This document shows positions 24,735 through 24,795 of a stretch of DNA of 24,795 nt, piece by piece; positions within the stretch are counted from its first letter, which is position 1, and every line of letters starts with the position of its first letter. Below the pieces are notes generated by a model. It did no database searches. It saw only the letters and a list, made by a program, of their open reading frames with translations, and had not been told where the DNA came from. Made by a program: the position numbers and the translations under genes. The stretch comes from JBBRXJ01 sp038248505 (GTDB lineage: Bacteria > Bacteroidota > Bacteroidia > Bacteroidales > JBBRXJ01): assembly GCA_038248505.1 (NCBI GenBank), contig JBBRXJ010000053.1, positions 1 to 24,795 of the forward strand, written 5' to 3'.

Positions 24735-24742
24735 CCCCCCCC
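24735..24742. repeat. C8 homopolymer tract
   Basis: Eight consecutive C at 24735-24742 (G8 on the gene strand) lie 8 bases upstream of the -33 element of the promoter candidate. A run of this kind is unexpected in such AT-rich DNA and is prone to slippage. Confidence 0.9.
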
Positions 24743-24795
24743 TTTTTATTATAACACTCATTATTAGTGACTTATAAAACGATGCGATTCACAAC

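Noticed and set aside
1..24795. CRISPR arrays, tRNA or rRNA genes, preQ1 riboswitch near queE
   Set aside because: No regularly spaced direct repeats, cloverleaf or rRNA-like stretches were seen, and no preQ1 aptamer-like pseudoknot was recognised in the queE leader.

Overview
The window is low-GC DNA from a member of the Bacteroidota. Several independent features point there: a C-terminal type IX secretion (T9SS) sorting domain, a PorE-like TPR/PD40/OmpA protein, a FISUMP (Fibrobacter succinogenes major paralogous) domain, a BACON domain, a heavy-metal RND pump fused to its outer-membrane factor behind a DUF6660 protein, the pyrG-yidC neighbourhood, and promoter candidates of the Bacteroidota type (TTG, about 19-20 bases, TAnnTTTG). 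A closer taxon cannot be given from the sequence alone. The two ice-binding-type (DUF3494) genes, one intact and one broken, would fit a cold or aquatic lifestyle, but that is inference.

Layout. Positions 1-1610 are a graveyard of accessory DNA. It holds an internal piece of an IS66 transposase (minus), a broken FISUMP/C-type-lectin-like gene (plus), a truncated Avd-like four-helix-bundle gene (plus), and the 3' part of a decayed group II intron with its maturase (minus), which cuts off the Avd gene. FISUMP target plus Avd is the arrangement of a diversity-generating retroelement (DGR); the template repeat and reverse transcriptase are not in the window. A strong terminator at 1614-1653 closes this region. 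Positions 1694-4448 (minus) hold an OmpA-family envelope protein and a DUF3494 lipoprotein. Positions 4449-5292 hold AT-rich non-coding DNA and the N-terminal stump of a second DUF3494 gene.

Positions 5293-12806 (plus) hold a YjbQ-family protein, then a metal-efflux operon (DUF6660 protein, CzcA/CusA pump fused to a TolC-like factor, periplasmic adaptor lipoprotein), then a BACON plus Lcl/DUF1566-like lipoprotein. Positions 12891-16130 (minus) form a tight three-gene operon: queE (7-deazaguanine synthesis), a PorE-like OmpA protein and a PAP2 phosphatase. A 630-base gene-free stretch (16131-16762) has two long inverted repeats around a GC-rich island. Positions 16763-22349 (plus) are housekeeping: a five-repeat DUF349 protein, CTP synthase (pyrG) and the membrane insertase yidC. 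Positions 22554-24563 (minus) encode a secreted pectate-lyase-like beta-helix protein with a T9SS sorting tail, with a good promoter candidate and a C8 tract upstream.

How the parts relate. The efflux genes together supply inner-membrane pump, periplasmic adaptor and outer-membrane channel. The PorE-like protein and the T9SS-tagged beta-helix protein belong to the same secretion theme, although no other T9SS component is present. The DGR-like relic is the least ordinary part of the window. It is degenerate, so it is read here as a fossil, not a working system.
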